Positions 16,573 through 26,190 of a DNA stretch of 64,000 bases are shown here, piece by piece. How positions within the stretch are numbered: position 1 is the first letter of the stretch; each line of letters opens with the position of its first letter. The notes under the pieces were generated by a model. The model worked only from the letters and a program-made list of their open reading frames with translations. It made no database searches and was not told the origin of the DNA. Source of the DNA: Parahoeflea alexandrii (GTDB lineage: Bacteria; Pseudomonadota; Alphaproteobacteria; Rhizobiales; Rhizobiaceae); NCBI RefSeq assembly GCF_027214025.1, contig NZ_JAPWHB010000004.1, positions 124,001-188,000 on the forward strand, written 5' to 3'. A program made the position numbers and the translations under genes.

Positions 16573-18222
16573 TTACCGCTTCAGCGGCTTGTACGTCACC
16601 CGCTTCGGATTGACCGAGTCAGCACCAAGCCGGCGGATCTTGTCCTGCTCGTAATCCTCGAAGTTGCCTTCGAACCATTCGACGTGGCTGTCGCCCTCGA
16701 ATGCCAGGATGTGGGTGGCGAGCCGGTCGAGGAACATGCGGTCATGCGAAATGATGACGGCGCAGCCGGCGAAGTTTTCCAGCGCCTCTTCCAGCGCGCC
16801 CAGCGTCTCGGTGTCCAGATCGTTGGTCGGTTCGTCGAGCAGCAGCACGTTGCCGCCGGATTTCAGCAGCTTGGCCAAATGCACCCGGTTGCGCTGGCCG
16901 CCCGAAAGCGTGCCCACCTTCTGCTGCTGGTCGCCGCCCTTGAAGTTGAAGGTCGAGCAATAGGCGCGGGAATTCATCTCATGCTTGCCGAGCTTGATGA
17001 TATCGTTGCCGCCGGAAATCTCTTCCCAGACGCTCTTGTTCGGGTCGAGCGAATCGCGGCTCTGGTCGACATAGGACAGCTGCACCGTCTCGCCGATGGT
17101 AATCGAGCCGGAATCGGGCTTCTCCTGCCCGGTGATCATCCTGAACAGCGTGGTCTTGCCGGCGCCGTTCGGGCCGATCACGCCGACGATGCCGCCGGGC
17201 GGCAGCTTGAAGGTCAGGTCGTCGATCAGCAGCCGGTCGCCATAGGCCTTCGAGATGCCTTCGGCGTCGATCACCTGGTTGCCGAGCCGCTCGCCGGTCG
17301 GGATGATGATCTGCGCCTCGCCCGGACGCCGGTCGTTTGCCGCCTTGACCAGTTCGTCATAGGCGCGGATACGCGCCTTCGACTTGGCCTGCCGGGCTTT
17401 CGGCGACGAGGCGATCCATTCCTGTTCGCGGGAAAGCGATTTCTGCCGGGCGGCTTCCTCGCGGCCCTCCTGCTTCATCCGCTTGGCCTTGGCGTCGAGA
17501 TAGGCGGTGTAGTTGCCCTCGTAGGGAATGCCGCGGCCGCGGTCGAGCTCGAGGATCCAGCCCGTGACATTGTCGAGGAAGTAGCGGTCATGGGTGATCA
17601 TGATCACGGCGCCGGGATATTCGCGCAAGTGCTTCTCGAGCCAGGCGATGCTTTCCGCGTCAAGATGGTTGGTCGGCTCGTCGAGCAGGATCAGGTCCGG
17701 CTGCCTGAGCAGCAGCGCGCAGAGCGCCACGCGGCGCTTTTCACCGCCCGACAGCGAATCGACGGCGGCCTCGCCCGGCGGGCAGCGCAGCGCTTCCATC
17801 GCCATTTCCACCTGGCTGTCGAGGTCCCACAGGTTCTGCGCGTCGATGATGTCCTGGAGCTTCGCGCCTTCGTCGGCGGTCTCGTCGGAATAGTTCATCA
17901 TCAGTTCGTTATAGCGGTCGAGGATCGCCTGCTTGTCGGCCACGCCCTGCATGACATTGCCGAGCACGTTCAGGCTCTCGTCGAGCTGCGGCTCCTGCGG
18001 CAGGTAGCCCAGCGTCGCGCCCTCGGCGAGCCACGCCTCGCCGGTGAACTCGCTGTCGAGCCCGGCCATGATTTTCAGAACCGTCGACTTACCCGCGCCA
18101 TTGGGACCGAGAATACCGATCTTGGCGTCCGGGTAGAACGACAGGTGAATGTTTTCGAGGATCTTCTTGGCGCCATAGGACTTGTTGAGCCCTGCCATGT
18201 GATAGATGAACTGCCGTGCCAC
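16573..18222 (-). CDS. ettA: Energy-dependent translational throttle protein EttA (ABC-F)
   Basis: A soluble twin-ATPase ABC-F protein that binds the ribosomal E site and gates the first peptide bond according to ADP/ATP ratio. The GTG at 18222 (ARQFIYHMAGLNKSYGAKK follows) is chosen with GGAGCG upstream and matches the EttA N-terminus. There are two ABC domains, with Walker A GPNGAGKST and GPNGAGKTT, signatures DSLSGGEKRRVAL and GTLSGGQRNRVHLA, and Walker B LLDEPTNHLD and LLDEPTNDLD. The linker (P-site tRNA interaction motif) lies between. The 549-aa length and ending DSVNPKRVTYKPLKR are typical. Confidence 0.95.
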   Translation of the reverse strand: MARQFIYHMAGLNKSYGAKKILENIHLSFYPDAKIGILGPNGAGKSTVLKIMAGLDSEFTGEAWLAEGATLGYLPQEPQLDESLNVLGNVMQGVADKQAILDRYNELMMNYSDETADEGAKLQDIIDAQNLWDLDSQVEMAMEALRCPPGEAAVDSLSGGEKRRVALCALLLRQPDLILLDEPTNHLDAESIAWLEKHLREYPGAVIMITHDRYFLDNVTGWILELDRGRGIPYEGNYTAYLDAKAKRMKQEGREEAARQKSLSREQEWIASSPKARQAKSKARIRAYDELVKAANDRRPGEAQIIIPTGERLGNQVIDAEGISKAYGDRLLIDDLTFKLPPGGIVGVIGPNGAGKTTLFRMITGQEKPDSGSITIGETVQLSYVDQSRDSLDPNKSVWEEISGGNDIIKLGKHEMNSRAYCSTFNFKGGDQQQKVGTLSGGQRNRVHLAKLLKSGGNVLLLDEPTNDLDTETLGALEEALENFAGCAVIISHDRMFLDRLATHILAFEGDSHVEWFEGNFEDYEQDKIRRLGADSVNPKRVTYKPLKR

Positions 18223-18355
18223 GATGCGCTCCAGACATGATTTGGATGATTGCCCGCTGTCTAGTCGAATTGGGCGAGAAGGGCAATGATGCCCCGCATG
18301 ACTTCCCTGACAGGACTTCGCAGGGAGGTCTATCGGAGCAGGAATACCCGAAATG

Positions 18356-20044
18356 TCACTCGGACGCTGCGGCCACCCGGTTGATGCGCCAGGTCTGTAC
18401 GCCGGCATAGGCAGCCTCGGGCACGTGGTTGGTCATCTCGATATAGCCCGGATGATCGGCCATTTCCCCCGCGGCAATCGGCGTGAGTTTCCAGCGCTCT
18501 GCGACGAATGTGCCCACGGCGGCGGTGGCCTTGAGCCTTTCGAGAAACGTCTGGTCGAAGACGATCGCATCCTCCAGATCCATCGACAAAAGGCTCGCGT
18601 CGTCAAATATGCTGTCGATGATCATGGCGTTGCGGAAGCTCGCCCCGCCGATCGAAGCCCCGGTGAAGTCCGCCATCGCAACCACGGCATTGTCGAATAC
18701 CGGCGCAATGGCGTTGACGCGGGCAAAGCCGGTGCGGTGGATGACGCTGTTGCGGAAGGAAATGCCGGCCATGCTTGTGGGCAGGTAGTCGAAATCCCCG
18801 GCCGAGAACTGCCCGGTCACCTCGCTTGCCGGCAGCGACGAGAATTCGGTTCCGCGCACCACCGCATTCTCGATCCGCGCGTGATCGAGTTGTGCTGCAC
18901 CGAAGCGGCAATCCACCATCCGGGTCCAGGAAAAATCGGCGAATGCGAGCCGCGCATGCCGCATCGACAGGCCGCCGGCAAGTTCACGCCGGAATTCGGC
19001 GAAGGAGAAGTCGGCGCCAAGTGCCGTCAGCGCCTCGGTGTCGAGAATGGAGTTGGCGGTCAGCATGGTCAGCAGATCGCCGCGTTCCGGGCTCACGGAG
19101 CGGTCGACCAGCCGCTCGGTCTCGGGCCGGGGCTCCGTCTCCAGCACGCTCCTGTCGGCCACCGCGTCCGAACGCCGGGCAAGCGCGGTGCGGATCAGGC
19201 CGTTGGCATCACGTGGATTGGCATTGGCGGGCGCCAGGTAGCGGTAGGGACGGGCCACCAGGCTCGCCGCGACGATGCGCCCTCGGGTGGAACTTGTCAG
19301 TTCCGCCAGGCCGAAATCGTCGATATCGCCGCCATTGTCCAGAAACGCCTGCCGCTCGGCGCCGATCAGAGCGCCGATCTCCACCACTTCCGGCCCGATC
19401 TGGGCGCTGCGTTCGGCTTCCGCCAGCTGGATCTGGGTATCGATCAGGCTGTTCTGGAAATCGATCCGCTGGTTCTGCTCGACCAGCAGCACCGACTGGG
19501 CGCGGAGCAGCTTGTTCTGCTCGAACAGGAGCGCTGAACCGGCAAGCGCCGCCATCGCCGCGATCAGCCCGGTGATCGAGGCCACCAGCCAGCGCCGCGT
19601 GGTGATCCAGGCATAACGCGCGAGCGCGATCTCGGCGAAGTTTCTTGCCGCTTCCGTGGCTTCATCGACCCGCTGGCCCGCCGCGTGACGGGCGACGTCT
19701 GCCAGCGGTCCGGCAAACCGGGTCACCTCGATCTCGCCGCGCCGGAAGAACCAGCGCCAGAGCGGCTGCCGGAAGACGAAGATCAGCGAGAGCACCACGA
19801 GAACGAAAAGCAATGCGCCAAGCACGATGCCCAGCACCACGGAGCCGTGATCGGAAAGGAAGCCCGGCATGAAGATCGCAACCGGAACTCCGGAGGCGAC
19901 ACCGAGCAGAAAAACCAGCGCGCCCCAGCCGGTCCGCACGCCGCGTTGCGCCGCCGGACGGGGGGCTTCCGCCGCCGAAAGGCTTTCATCGTCGCCGAGG
20001 GCCATGTCAAGATCGCCGGCATCCATGGGATCTTCGTTGGACAC
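18356..20044 (-). CDS. Membrane-anchored pentapeptide-repeat protein
   Basis: A 562-aa protein with an acidic N-terminus, two hydrophobic helices (about 43-65 and 75-98) and a third near residue 155-175, then a coiled-coil-like stretch (LLRAQSVLLVEQNQRIDF). The long C-terminal part (about 270-520) reads as degenerate pentapeptide repeats of the A(D/N)LxX type (LAFADFSWTRMVDCRFGAAQ, VVAMADFTGASIGGASFRNA). That part should form a right-handed beta-helix. The GTG start at 20044 follows GGGGGGTG; an ATG six codons later is possible. Function is unknown; the fold is protein-binding in other families. Confidence 0.8.
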   Translation of the reverse strand: MSNEDPMDAGDLDMALGDDESLSAAEAPRPAAQRGVRTGWGALVFLLGVASGVPVAIFMPGFLSDHGSVVLGIVLGALLFVLVVLSLIFVFRQPLWRWFFRRGEIEVTRFAGPLADVARHAAGQRVDEATEAARNFAEIALARYAWITTRRWLVASITGLIAAMAALAGSALLFEQNKLLRAQSVLLVEQNQRIDFQNSLIDTQIQLAEAERSAQIGPEVVEIGALIGAERQAFLDNGGDIDDFGLAELTSSTRGRIVAASLVARPYRYLAPANANPRDANGLIRTALARRSDAVADRSVLETEPRPETERLVDRSVSPERGDLLTMLTANSILDTEALTALGADFSFAEFRRELAGGLSMRHARLAFADFSWTRMVDCRFGAAQLDHARIENAVVRGTEFSSLPASEVTGQFSAGDFDYLPTSMAGISFRNSVIHRTGFARVNAIAPVFDNAVVAMADFTGASIGGASFRNAMIIDSIFDDASLLSMDLEDAIVFDQTFLERLKATAAVGTFVAERWKLTPIAAGEMADHPGYIEMTNHVPEAAYAGVQTWRINRVAAASE

Positions 20045-20161
20045 ACCACCCCCCCGGTTTCGCCCCGGTTCCCGTTCCGGGCCGCCGGTTCCACACCCCT
20101 AATCCGGGAACATTAGCCAATGCGGAGGAGACATCAAGGGCGTCAACGCCGGGTCTGGCCC

Positions 20162-20392
20162 TCAGGACGCAAAACTGACGGTCACGCCCTTCTTGCGGAA
20201 ATAGGACTGCATGATCTTGCGGCCCTGCCGGTTGGGCTGCGCCAGCCGGGAAGGCTCGAACACGGCTTCCTTGACGCCCTCGCGCGCCATGGCGGCCTTC
20301 AACGCAGCGATGTGGACGTCGATCTCTTCGTTGTCGTTGTTGATCGACGCATAAATGTTGTCGATGGCTTGATTGAGGGTCAGATCGCTCAC
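20162..20392 (-). CDS. Conserved-looking small hypothetical protein
   Basis: The 76-aa soluble product begins (GTG)SDLTLNQAIDNIYASINND and is acidic in the first half and basic in the second (PNRQGRKIMQSYFRKKG). GTG 20392 has AAGGAG 8 nt upstream. I do not recognise the family. The charge distribution, single good ribosome binding site and codon use similar to neighbours support a real gene. It is encoded just upstream of the pentapeptide-repeat gene on the same strand with about 117 nt between them, and diverges from the hydrolase gene. Confidence 0.65.
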   Translation of the reverse strand: MSDLTLNQAIDNIYASINNDNEEIDVHIAALKAAMAREGVKEAVFEPSRLAQPNRQGRKIMQSYFRKKGVTVSFAS

Positions 20393-20527
20393 GTGTCGGC
20401 ACTCCTTGGCTCGTTGCCCCTCAACTAGCGATTTTTGCGGCAAGAGCAAGCCGCAGCCTCCCTGTGCCTTGCACGTCCGGTCATCATCCCCTCTTGATTT
20501 TCCCGCCCCGGCCATGACCAATGGGCA

Positions 20528-21466
20528 ATGAGCGATTTTTCTGCCTTTCCCCACCAGAGCCCCACCGGCGCCACGCTTGCCGTCCGCCACATGCCGGCAA
20601 CCGGAACGCCCCGCGCCGTGGTGCAGATCAACCATGGCCTCGCCGAACACGCCGCCCGCTACCAGCGCTTCGCCCGGTTTTTGGCCGGACGCGGCTATCA
20701 CGTCTACGCCCACGACCATCGCGGCCACGGCGCCACCCGCGCCCCCGATTCGATCCCCGGCGCCTTTGCCTCCAGGGACGGCGCGTCGAAGGTGATCGCC
20801 GATGTCGCCGCCATCCATGCGCTGATTGCCGAGCGCCATCCGGGCCTGCCGGTCGTCACCTTCGGTCACTCGATGGGCGGGCTGATCGCACTCAATTTTG
20901 CAGAGGCGCACCCCGCGGCCAGCGCCGCGCTCGCGGTCTGGAATTCCAATTTCAACGCCGGCCTCGCCGGCCGCGCAGGTCAGTTCATGCTCAGGCTGGA
21001 AGCCTTCTTCAAGGGCTCGGACACGCCCAGCGCCATCCTGCCCAAGCTCACCTTCCAGGCCTGGGCCAATGCCATGTCCGACCGCCGCACCGCTTTCGAC
21101 TGGCTGTCGCACGATCCAGTCGAGGTCGATCTCTATGTCATCGATCCGCTCAGCGGCTGGGACGCGACGGTGAGCATGTGGCAGGATGTGTTCAGGCTGA
21201 TCTACGCCGGCGCGGACGCACAAAACCTGGCGAAGCTGCCGAAAACCCTGCCGGTCCACCTGATCGGCGGCGCCGAGGATCCCGCCACCGACAACGGCAA
21301 GGCCGTCGCCTGGCTGGCTGAGCAAATACAGAAGGCCGGACTGGCCAATGTGACCACTGAGATCCTGCCGCGCACCCGGCACGAGACGCTCAACGAGGTC
21401 AATCGCGACCAGTCGATGCTGGCCTTCGCGACCTGGCTCGAGAAGGTGCTGCCCGCCACCGCTTGA
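20528..21466 (+). CDS. Alpha/beta hydrolase, monoacylglycerol-lipase/lysophospholipase type
   Basis: A serine hydrolase of 312 aa in the Hydrolase_4 family. The oxyanion region is HGLAEHAARYQRFARFLAGR (from residue 36), followed by YAHDHRGHGAT and the nucleophile elbow GHSMGG with Ser115. The acid residue is likely in GGAEDPAT and the histidine in TRHETLNEV near the C-terminus. The preferred substrates of the family are monoacylglycerols or lysophospholipids. No signal peptide is present. It is a single gene, 185 bp before the CoA-transferase. Confidence 0.88.
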   Translation: MSDFSAFPHQSPTGATLAVRHMPATGTPRAVVQINHGLAEHAARYQRFARFLAGRGYHVYAHDHRGHGATRAPDSIPGAFASRDGASKVIADVAAIHALIAERHPGLPVVTFGHSMGGLIALNFAEAHPAASAALAVWNSNFNAGLAGRAGQFMLRLEAFFKGSDTPSAILPKLTFQAWANAMSDRRTAFDWLSHDPVEVDLYVIDPLSGWDATVSMWQDVFRLIYAGADAQNLAKLPKTLPVHLIGGAEDPATDNGKAVAWLAEQIQKAGLANVTTEILPRTRHETLNEVNRDQSMLAFATWLEKVLPATA

Positions 21467-21651
21467 CCACCCGTAACCGGCCATAGCATTTCCGCCGGCA
21501 CAGGCACATTCGCGGACGTGACAGGCTCTGCACAAACCTGCTAACAGACAGTCGCGAACCGGAGGACCGATCATTCATTCCGCTCTTTTCAAACGCGCCG
21601 CTCTCACCCTGTTTCCGCCCCTGACCGCACCGGCAGCCGCGAGGAAATCCC

Positions 21652-22875
21652 ATGTCTGAGACCCCGGAAACCAGGCCATCCGAGGCAAACACCGGACCGC
21701 TTGCCGGAATCCGCGTCATAGAGCTTGCGCGCATCCTGGCCGGTCCCTGGGCCGGGCAGCTGCTTGCCGATCTCGGCGCCGACGTCATCAAGATCGAGCA
21801 TCCCGAGGGCGGCGACGACACCCGGCGCTGGGGCCCGCCCTTTGTCGAGGGCGCTGACGGCGAGAATCTGTCGGCCGCCTATTATCACTCGACCAACCGA
21901 GGCAAGCGCTCGATCACGCTCGACATCGCCAGTCCGGAAGGGGCTCAAACCGCCCGCGATCTGATCGCCACCGCAGACGTGGTGCTCGAGAACTTCAAGG
22001 TTGGCGGCCTGAAGAAATACGGCCTCGACTACGAAAGTCTGAAAGCCGCCAATCCGAAGCTCGTCTATTGCTCGATCACCGGCTTCGGCCAGACCGGGCC
22101 CTACGCGCCGCGCGCCGGCTATGATTTTATCATCCAGGCCATGACCGGCATGATGTCGATCACCGGCGAACCCGGCCGCGAGCCGCAGAAGGCCGGCGTC
22201 GCCATCTCCGACATATTCACCGGGCTCTATTCGGTCATCGCCATCCAGGCGGCGCTGCGCCACGCCGAAAGGACCGGCCAGGGGCAGATGATCGACATGG
22301 CGCTGTTCGACACCCAGGCCGGCATCCTCGGCAACCAGAACCTCAACTACCTGGTGTCCGGCGTCGCCCCGGTGCAGATGGGCAACGCCCATATGAACAT
22401 CGCGCCCTACGAGGTGTTCCCGGTTTCGGACGGCCACGTCATCATCGCCGTCGGCAATGACGGCCAGTTCCAGCGCTTCTGCAAGCTCCTGGGAGCGGCG
22501 AAACTCGGCGCCGATCCCGAGTTCCAGACCAACCCGTCGCGCGTCGCGAACCGCGTGCGTCTGCGCGCCGAGATCATCGCCGAGATGAGCATGTGGACCA
22601 AGGCCGACATCCTCGCTGCCTGCGAGGCCAATGCCGTACCTGCCGGACCGATCAACAATATTGCCGAGATGTTCGACGATCCGCAGGCGATCGCCCGGGG
22701 CCTGAGGATGGACCTGCAAGACCAGGCCGGAACCGACATCCCCTCGGTGCGCGCGCCGATCCTTCTGCCCGCCTCGCCGCTGCATTACGACCGGCCAAGC
22801 CCACGCCTGGGCGAGCACACCGATGAGGTGCTGGCCGAACTCAAGACCATCAAATCCAAAGGACCACGCACATGA
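21652..22875 (+). CDS. Family III (CaiB/BaiF-type) CoA-transferase
   Basis: Transfers CoA between carboxylic acids via an aspartyl thioester. The 407-aa protein shows the N-terminal GIRVIELARILAGPWAGQLL and ADLGADVIKIEHPEGGDDTR. The probable catalytic Asp187 lies in AISDIFTGLYSV. GAGGAAAT lies just before the ATG. The last four bases ATGA overlap the start of the TPP-enzyme gene, so the two are translationally coupled. A frc/oxc-like oxalate role is conceivable from the pairing, but the partner is not a clear oxalyl-CoA decarboxylase. Confidence 0.88.
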   Translation: MSETPETRPSEANTGPLAGIRVIELARILAGPWAGQLLADLGADVIKIEHPEGGDDTRRWGPPFVEGADGENLSAAYYHSTNRGKRSITLDIASPEGAQTARDLIATADVVLENFKVGGLKKYGLDYESLKAANPKLVYCSITGFGQTGPYAPRAGYDFIIQAMTGMMSITGEPGREPQKAGVAISDIFTGLYSVIAIQAALRHAERTGQGQMIDMALFDTQAGILGNQNLNYLVSGVAPVQMGNAHMNIAPYEVFPVSDGHVIIAVGNDGQFQRFCKLLGAAKLGADPEFQTNPSRVANRVRLRAEIIAEMSMWTKADILAACEANAVPAGPINNIAEMFDDPQAIARGLRMDLQDQAGTDIPSVRAPILLPASPLHYDRPSPRLGEHTDEVLAELKTIKSKGPRT

Positions 22876-24536
22876 AAACCGGCGGCCAGCTGATTGTCGA
22901 TTCACTCAAGGCCAATGGCGTCGAGCGCCTGTTCTGCGTGCCGGGCGAAAGCTATCTCGCCGTTCTCGACGCGCTGGTCGATTCCGGCGTCGGCGTCACC
23001 GTCTGCCGCCAGGAAGGCGGAGCGGCGATGATGGCCGATGCCTGGGGACGGCTCACCGGCAAGCCCGGCATCTGCTTCGTCACCCGCGGCCCCGGCGCCA
23101 CCAACGCCACCGCCGGCCTGCACATCGCGCGGCAGGATTCGATCCCGATGATCCTGTTCATCGGCCAAGTCCAGCGCGACGCCCGCGAACGCGAGGCCTT
23201 CCAGGAAGTCGAGTACCGCCGCGCCTTCACCGAATTCGCCAAATGGGTGGCCGAGATCGATGATCCCGCCCGCATCCCCGAATTCGTCAACCGCGCCTTT
23301 TCCGTCGCCATGTCCGGCCGCCCCGGCCCGGTGGTGCTGGCGCTGCCCGAGGACGTGCTGCGCGAGGTGGTGGAAAACCCGCCGGCCGAGATCCTTCCCA
23401 ATCCGGTGCCTGCCACCCGTCCGGGCGACATTGAGATGAAGGAGCTTGCCGAACGCCTCTCGCGTGCCGAGCGTCCGGTGATGATCCTCGGCGGCACCCG
23501 CTGGACCGAAACCACCGTCCGTCAGGTCGAGCGCTTCGCCGAGCGCGCGCAGATCCCCGTCGGCTGCTCGTTCCGCCGCCAGATGCTGTTCGACCACACC
23601 CACCCCTGCTACGCCGGCGATGTTGGCATCGGCATCAATCCGGCACTCGCCGAGGCAATCAAGGCGTCCGACCTGGTCATGCTGGTTGGCGGCCGCTTCT
23701 CGGAAATGCCCTCCTCCGGCTACACGCTGCTCGACATCCCCTGCCCGAAGCAGCCGCTGGTCCACGTCCATGCCGATGCCGGCGAACTCGGCCGGGTCTA
23801 CCGTCCGACGCTGGCGATCAACGCCGATCCGGCCTCCTTCGCAGATGCCCTGTCGTCACTGGACGTCGACCCCATGCCCGGCCGCGCCGGCATGGTGGCG
23901 CAGATGCATGCGGCCTATCTCGACTGGTCGACGCCGCCCGAAACCGGCCCCGGCGACGTCCAGATGGGCCCGATCATCGACTGGCTCCGGGACGAGCTGC
24001 CCGAGGACGCGATCCTGACCAACGGCGCCGGCAACTACGCCACCTGGGTCCACCGCTATGTCCGCTTCAGGAAATTCGCGACCCAGGCCGCGCCCGCCTC
24101 GGGTTCGATGGGCTACGGCGTGCCCGCAGCAGTTGGCGCCCAGCAGGCCTTCCCCGACCGCCTCGTCGTGGCCTTTGCCGGCGACGGCTGCTTCATGATG
24201 CACGGCCAGGAATTCGCCACCGCGATCCAGCACAAGCTCCCGATCATCGTCATCGTCGTCAACAACTCGATGTACGGCACCATCCGCATGCACCAGGAGC
24301 GCGACTATCCCGGCCGCGTCAGCGCCACGGAGCTCACCAACCCGGACTTCGCGGCCCTTGCCCGCGCCTATGGCGGCCACGGCGAGACGGTGGAGAAGAC
24401 CGCCGACTTCGCCCATGCCTTCAAGCGCGCGCGGGCCTCCGGCAAGGCTTCGATCATCGAGATCAAGCTCGACCAGCAGGCGATCACCCCGACACGGACG
24501 CTGGCCCAGATCTCGGGCACCGGTGTGAAGAAATAG
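22872..24536 (+). CDS. Thiamine-diphosphate enzyme of the acetolactate synthase-like family
   Basis: A 554-aa ThDP-dependent enzyme with all three domains. The N-terminal PYR domain has the catalytic Glu48 in CRQEGGAA and RGPGATNATAGLH. The central domain starts near residue 190. The C-terminal PP domain has GDGCFMMHGQEF then VVNNSMYG for the Mg-ThDP site. It lacks a linked small regulatory subunit gene, so it is unlikely to be the biosynthetic IlvB. Its coupling to a CoA-transferase suggests a catabolic lyase or decarboxylase. The exact reaction is undetermined. Confidence 0.85.
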   Translation: MKTGGQLIVDSLKANGVERLFCVPGESYLAVLDALVDSGVGVTVCRQEGGAAMMADAWGRLTGKPGICFVTRGPGATNATAGLHIARQDSIPMILFIGQVQRDAREREAFQEVEYRRAFTEFAKWVAEIDDPARIPEFVNRAFSVAMSGRPGPVVLALPEDVLREVVENPPAEILPNPVPATRPGDIEMKELAERLSRAERPVMILGGTRWTETTVRQVERFAERAQIPVGCSFRRQMLFDHTHPCYAGDVGIGINPALAEAIKASDLVMLVGGRFSEMPSSGYTLLDIPCPKQPLVHVHADAGELGRVYRPTLAINADPASFADALSSLDVDPMPGRAGMVAQMHAAYLDWSTPPETGPGDVQMGPIIDWLRDELPEDAILTNGAGNYATWVHRYVRFRKFATQAAPASGSMGYGVPAAVGAQQAFPDRLVVAFAGDGCFMMHGQEFATAIQHKLPIIVIVVNNSMYGTIRMHQERDYPGRVSATELTNPDFAALARAYGGHGETVEKTADFAHAFKRARASGKASIIEIKLDQQAITPTRTLAQISGTGVKK

Positions 24537-24539
24537 GAC

Positions 24540-25457
24540 CTATCCTGCCCGCTCCCCAGCAAGGGTCCGGAAGTCCCAGTTCTGCGTGGCGTGCGCCTGC
24601 TCGATGAAGGCGCGCACCTTGAGCGAAAGCAGGCGCGAACTCGGATAGACGAGCTGCACCGGGTAGGGTTCGGGCTCGTGGTCGGCCATGACCAGCGAGA
24701 GCCGGCCGTCATTGAGATGATCGGCGACCTGGTAGCTCAGCGCCATGGTCAGGCCACCGCCCTGCGCCGCGTGCCAGATCGCGGCATCGGCGCTGTTGGT
24801 CGCATAGCTCGGATTCACCGAGATCCCTTGGGGCGTTCCGTCAACCCAGAACCGCCAGTGATCGGCGGCACCAAGCGCCGTGAACGAGATCAGGCGGTGC
24901 TGTCTGAGATCGCCGATGGTCCGCGGCACGCCCTGTTTGGCAAGATAGTCCGGCGACGCCACCAGCACCCGGCGCACGGCCCCGACCTTGCGGGCGATGT
25001 CGCTTGAATCGGCGAGGTTGCCGATGCGGATGGCAATGTCGATCCCGTCCTCGACAAGATTGACATTGCGGTCGGAGAGCATCAGCTCGGCGCTCACCTT
25101 CGGATGACGTGTCATGAATTCGCAGACCAATGGCGCGACATGCAGTCGCCCGAAGACCTGCGGCGCGGTGACCACCAGCCGGCCCATCGGTTCGCCGCGC
25201 TCGCTTTCGGCCATCTGCTCGGCATCCTCGAGATCGGCCATGATGCGGCGGCCGCGCTCGAGGAACCTCATCCCCGCGTCGGTGAGACTGACTGCGCGGG
25301 TGGTCCGGTTCAAAAGCCGCACGCCCAGCCGCTCCTCGAGCGCCGCCACGTGGCGCGTGATCGCCGAGGTCGACATGCCCAGCTTCCGGGCGGCGGGCGC
25401 GAAGCCTTTCAGCTCGGAGACTGCGATGAAGGCGCCGATGGCGTCAAATCGATCCAT
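24540..25457 (-). CDS. LysR family transcriptional regulator
   Basis: A 305-aa regulator with an N-terminal winged helix-turn-helix (MDRFDAIGAFIAVSELKGFA, then LGMSTSAITRHVAALEERLG). The LysR substrate domain from about residue 90 includes GRLVVTAPQVFGRLHVAPLV. It is divergent from the carboxymuconolactone-decarboxylase-like gene across a 125-bp AT-rich intergenic region. By the usual LysR arrangement it probably controls that gene and those behind it. It converges on the TPP-enzyme gene with a 3-nt gap. The inducer is unknown. Confidence 0.9.
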   Translation of the reverse strand: MDRFDAIGAFIAVSELKGFAPAARKLGMSTSAITRHVAALEERLGVRLLNRTTRAVSLTDAGMRFLERGRRIMADLEDAEQMAESERGEPMGRLVVTAPQVFGRLHVAPLVCEFMTRHPKVSAELMLSDRNVNLVEDGIDIAIRIGNLADSSDIARKVGAVRRVLVASPDYLAKQGVPRTIGDLRQHRLISFTALGAADHWRFWVDGTPQGISVNPSYATNSADAAIWHAAQGGGLTMALSYQVADHLNDGRLSLVMADHEPEPYPVQLVYPSSRLLSLKVRAFIEQAHATQNWDFRTLAGERAG

Positions 25458-25582
25458 TGCTATTATCCCGATAAACGCAATTGTATATGGAAAATATAGT
25501 ACATTCTATAATTCTTAGAAACAATCATATTGCCTCCTGTGAAGCGCGGCACGTGCCGTGCACCAGACAGGAGATCAAACCA

Positions 25583-26134
25583 ATGTCCCGTATCCCCACG
25601 CCCGCAACGATCGCCGCCGCCCCCGCAGCCGCACAGCCGCTGCTCGAGGCCGTCAAGAAGCAGCTCGGCTCAGCCCCGAACCTCTTCCGCATCACCGCCA
25701 ACAGCCCCGCCGCGCTCGAGGGCTATCTCAGCCTCAACGGCGCCCTCGCCAAGGGCGCGCTTGACGCAGCCACCCGCGAGCGGATCGCCCTTGCCGTGGC
25801 CCAGGTCAACGGCTGCCGCTACTGCCTCGCCGCCCACACCTATCTGGGCAAGAACATCGCCAAGCTCGCCGATGCCGAGATTGCCGCAAACCGCAATGGC
25901 CATTCGGGCGACCCCAAGGCGGATGCCGCTGTAAGCTTCGCACGGAAGGTTACGCTCGACCGTGGCGCGATCACCGATGCCGATTTCGCCCAAGTGCGCA
26001 GCGCCGGCTATTCCGATGCCGAGATAGTCGAGATCGTCGCCCACGTCGCGCTCAACACGCTCACCAACTACATCAACGAGGTGTTCGGGACGGAAGTCGA
26101 TTTCCCGGCAGTGCCGGTCAGCCAGGCCGCCTGA
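25583..26134 (+). CDS. Carboxymuconolactone decarboxylase/AhpD-like protein
   Basis: An AhpD-fold protein of 183 aa, probably a peroxidase-like redox protein rather than a decarboxylase. The active-site pattern Cys78-x-x-Cys81-x-x-x-His85 ([10 protein letters not shown]) is intact, followed by the helix of family segments [18 protein letters not shown] and [21 protein letters not shown] 25583 follows AGGAGATC; the frame is open 34 codons upstream without a good site. It is the first gene of a run with DUF1348 and PPOX genes, divergent from LysR. Confidence 0.88.
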   Translation: MSRIPTPATIAAAPAAAQPLLEAVKKQLGSAPNLFRITANSPAALEGYLSLNGALAKGALDAATRERIALAVAQVNGCRYCLAAHTYLGKNIAKLADAEIAANRNGHSGDPKADAAVSFARKVTLDRGAITDADFAQVRSAGYSDAEIVEIVAHVALNTLTNYINEVFGTEVDFPAVPVSQAA

Positions 26135-26190
26135 AACCTGAAACCCGGGGCGTCAGCGATGGCGCCCCCTTCACCTTGAAGGACACGATC

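Noticed and set aside
16684-18240. 518-codon frame antisense to ettA
   Set aside because: ettA is certain; the antisense frame is a mirror of its codon pattern.
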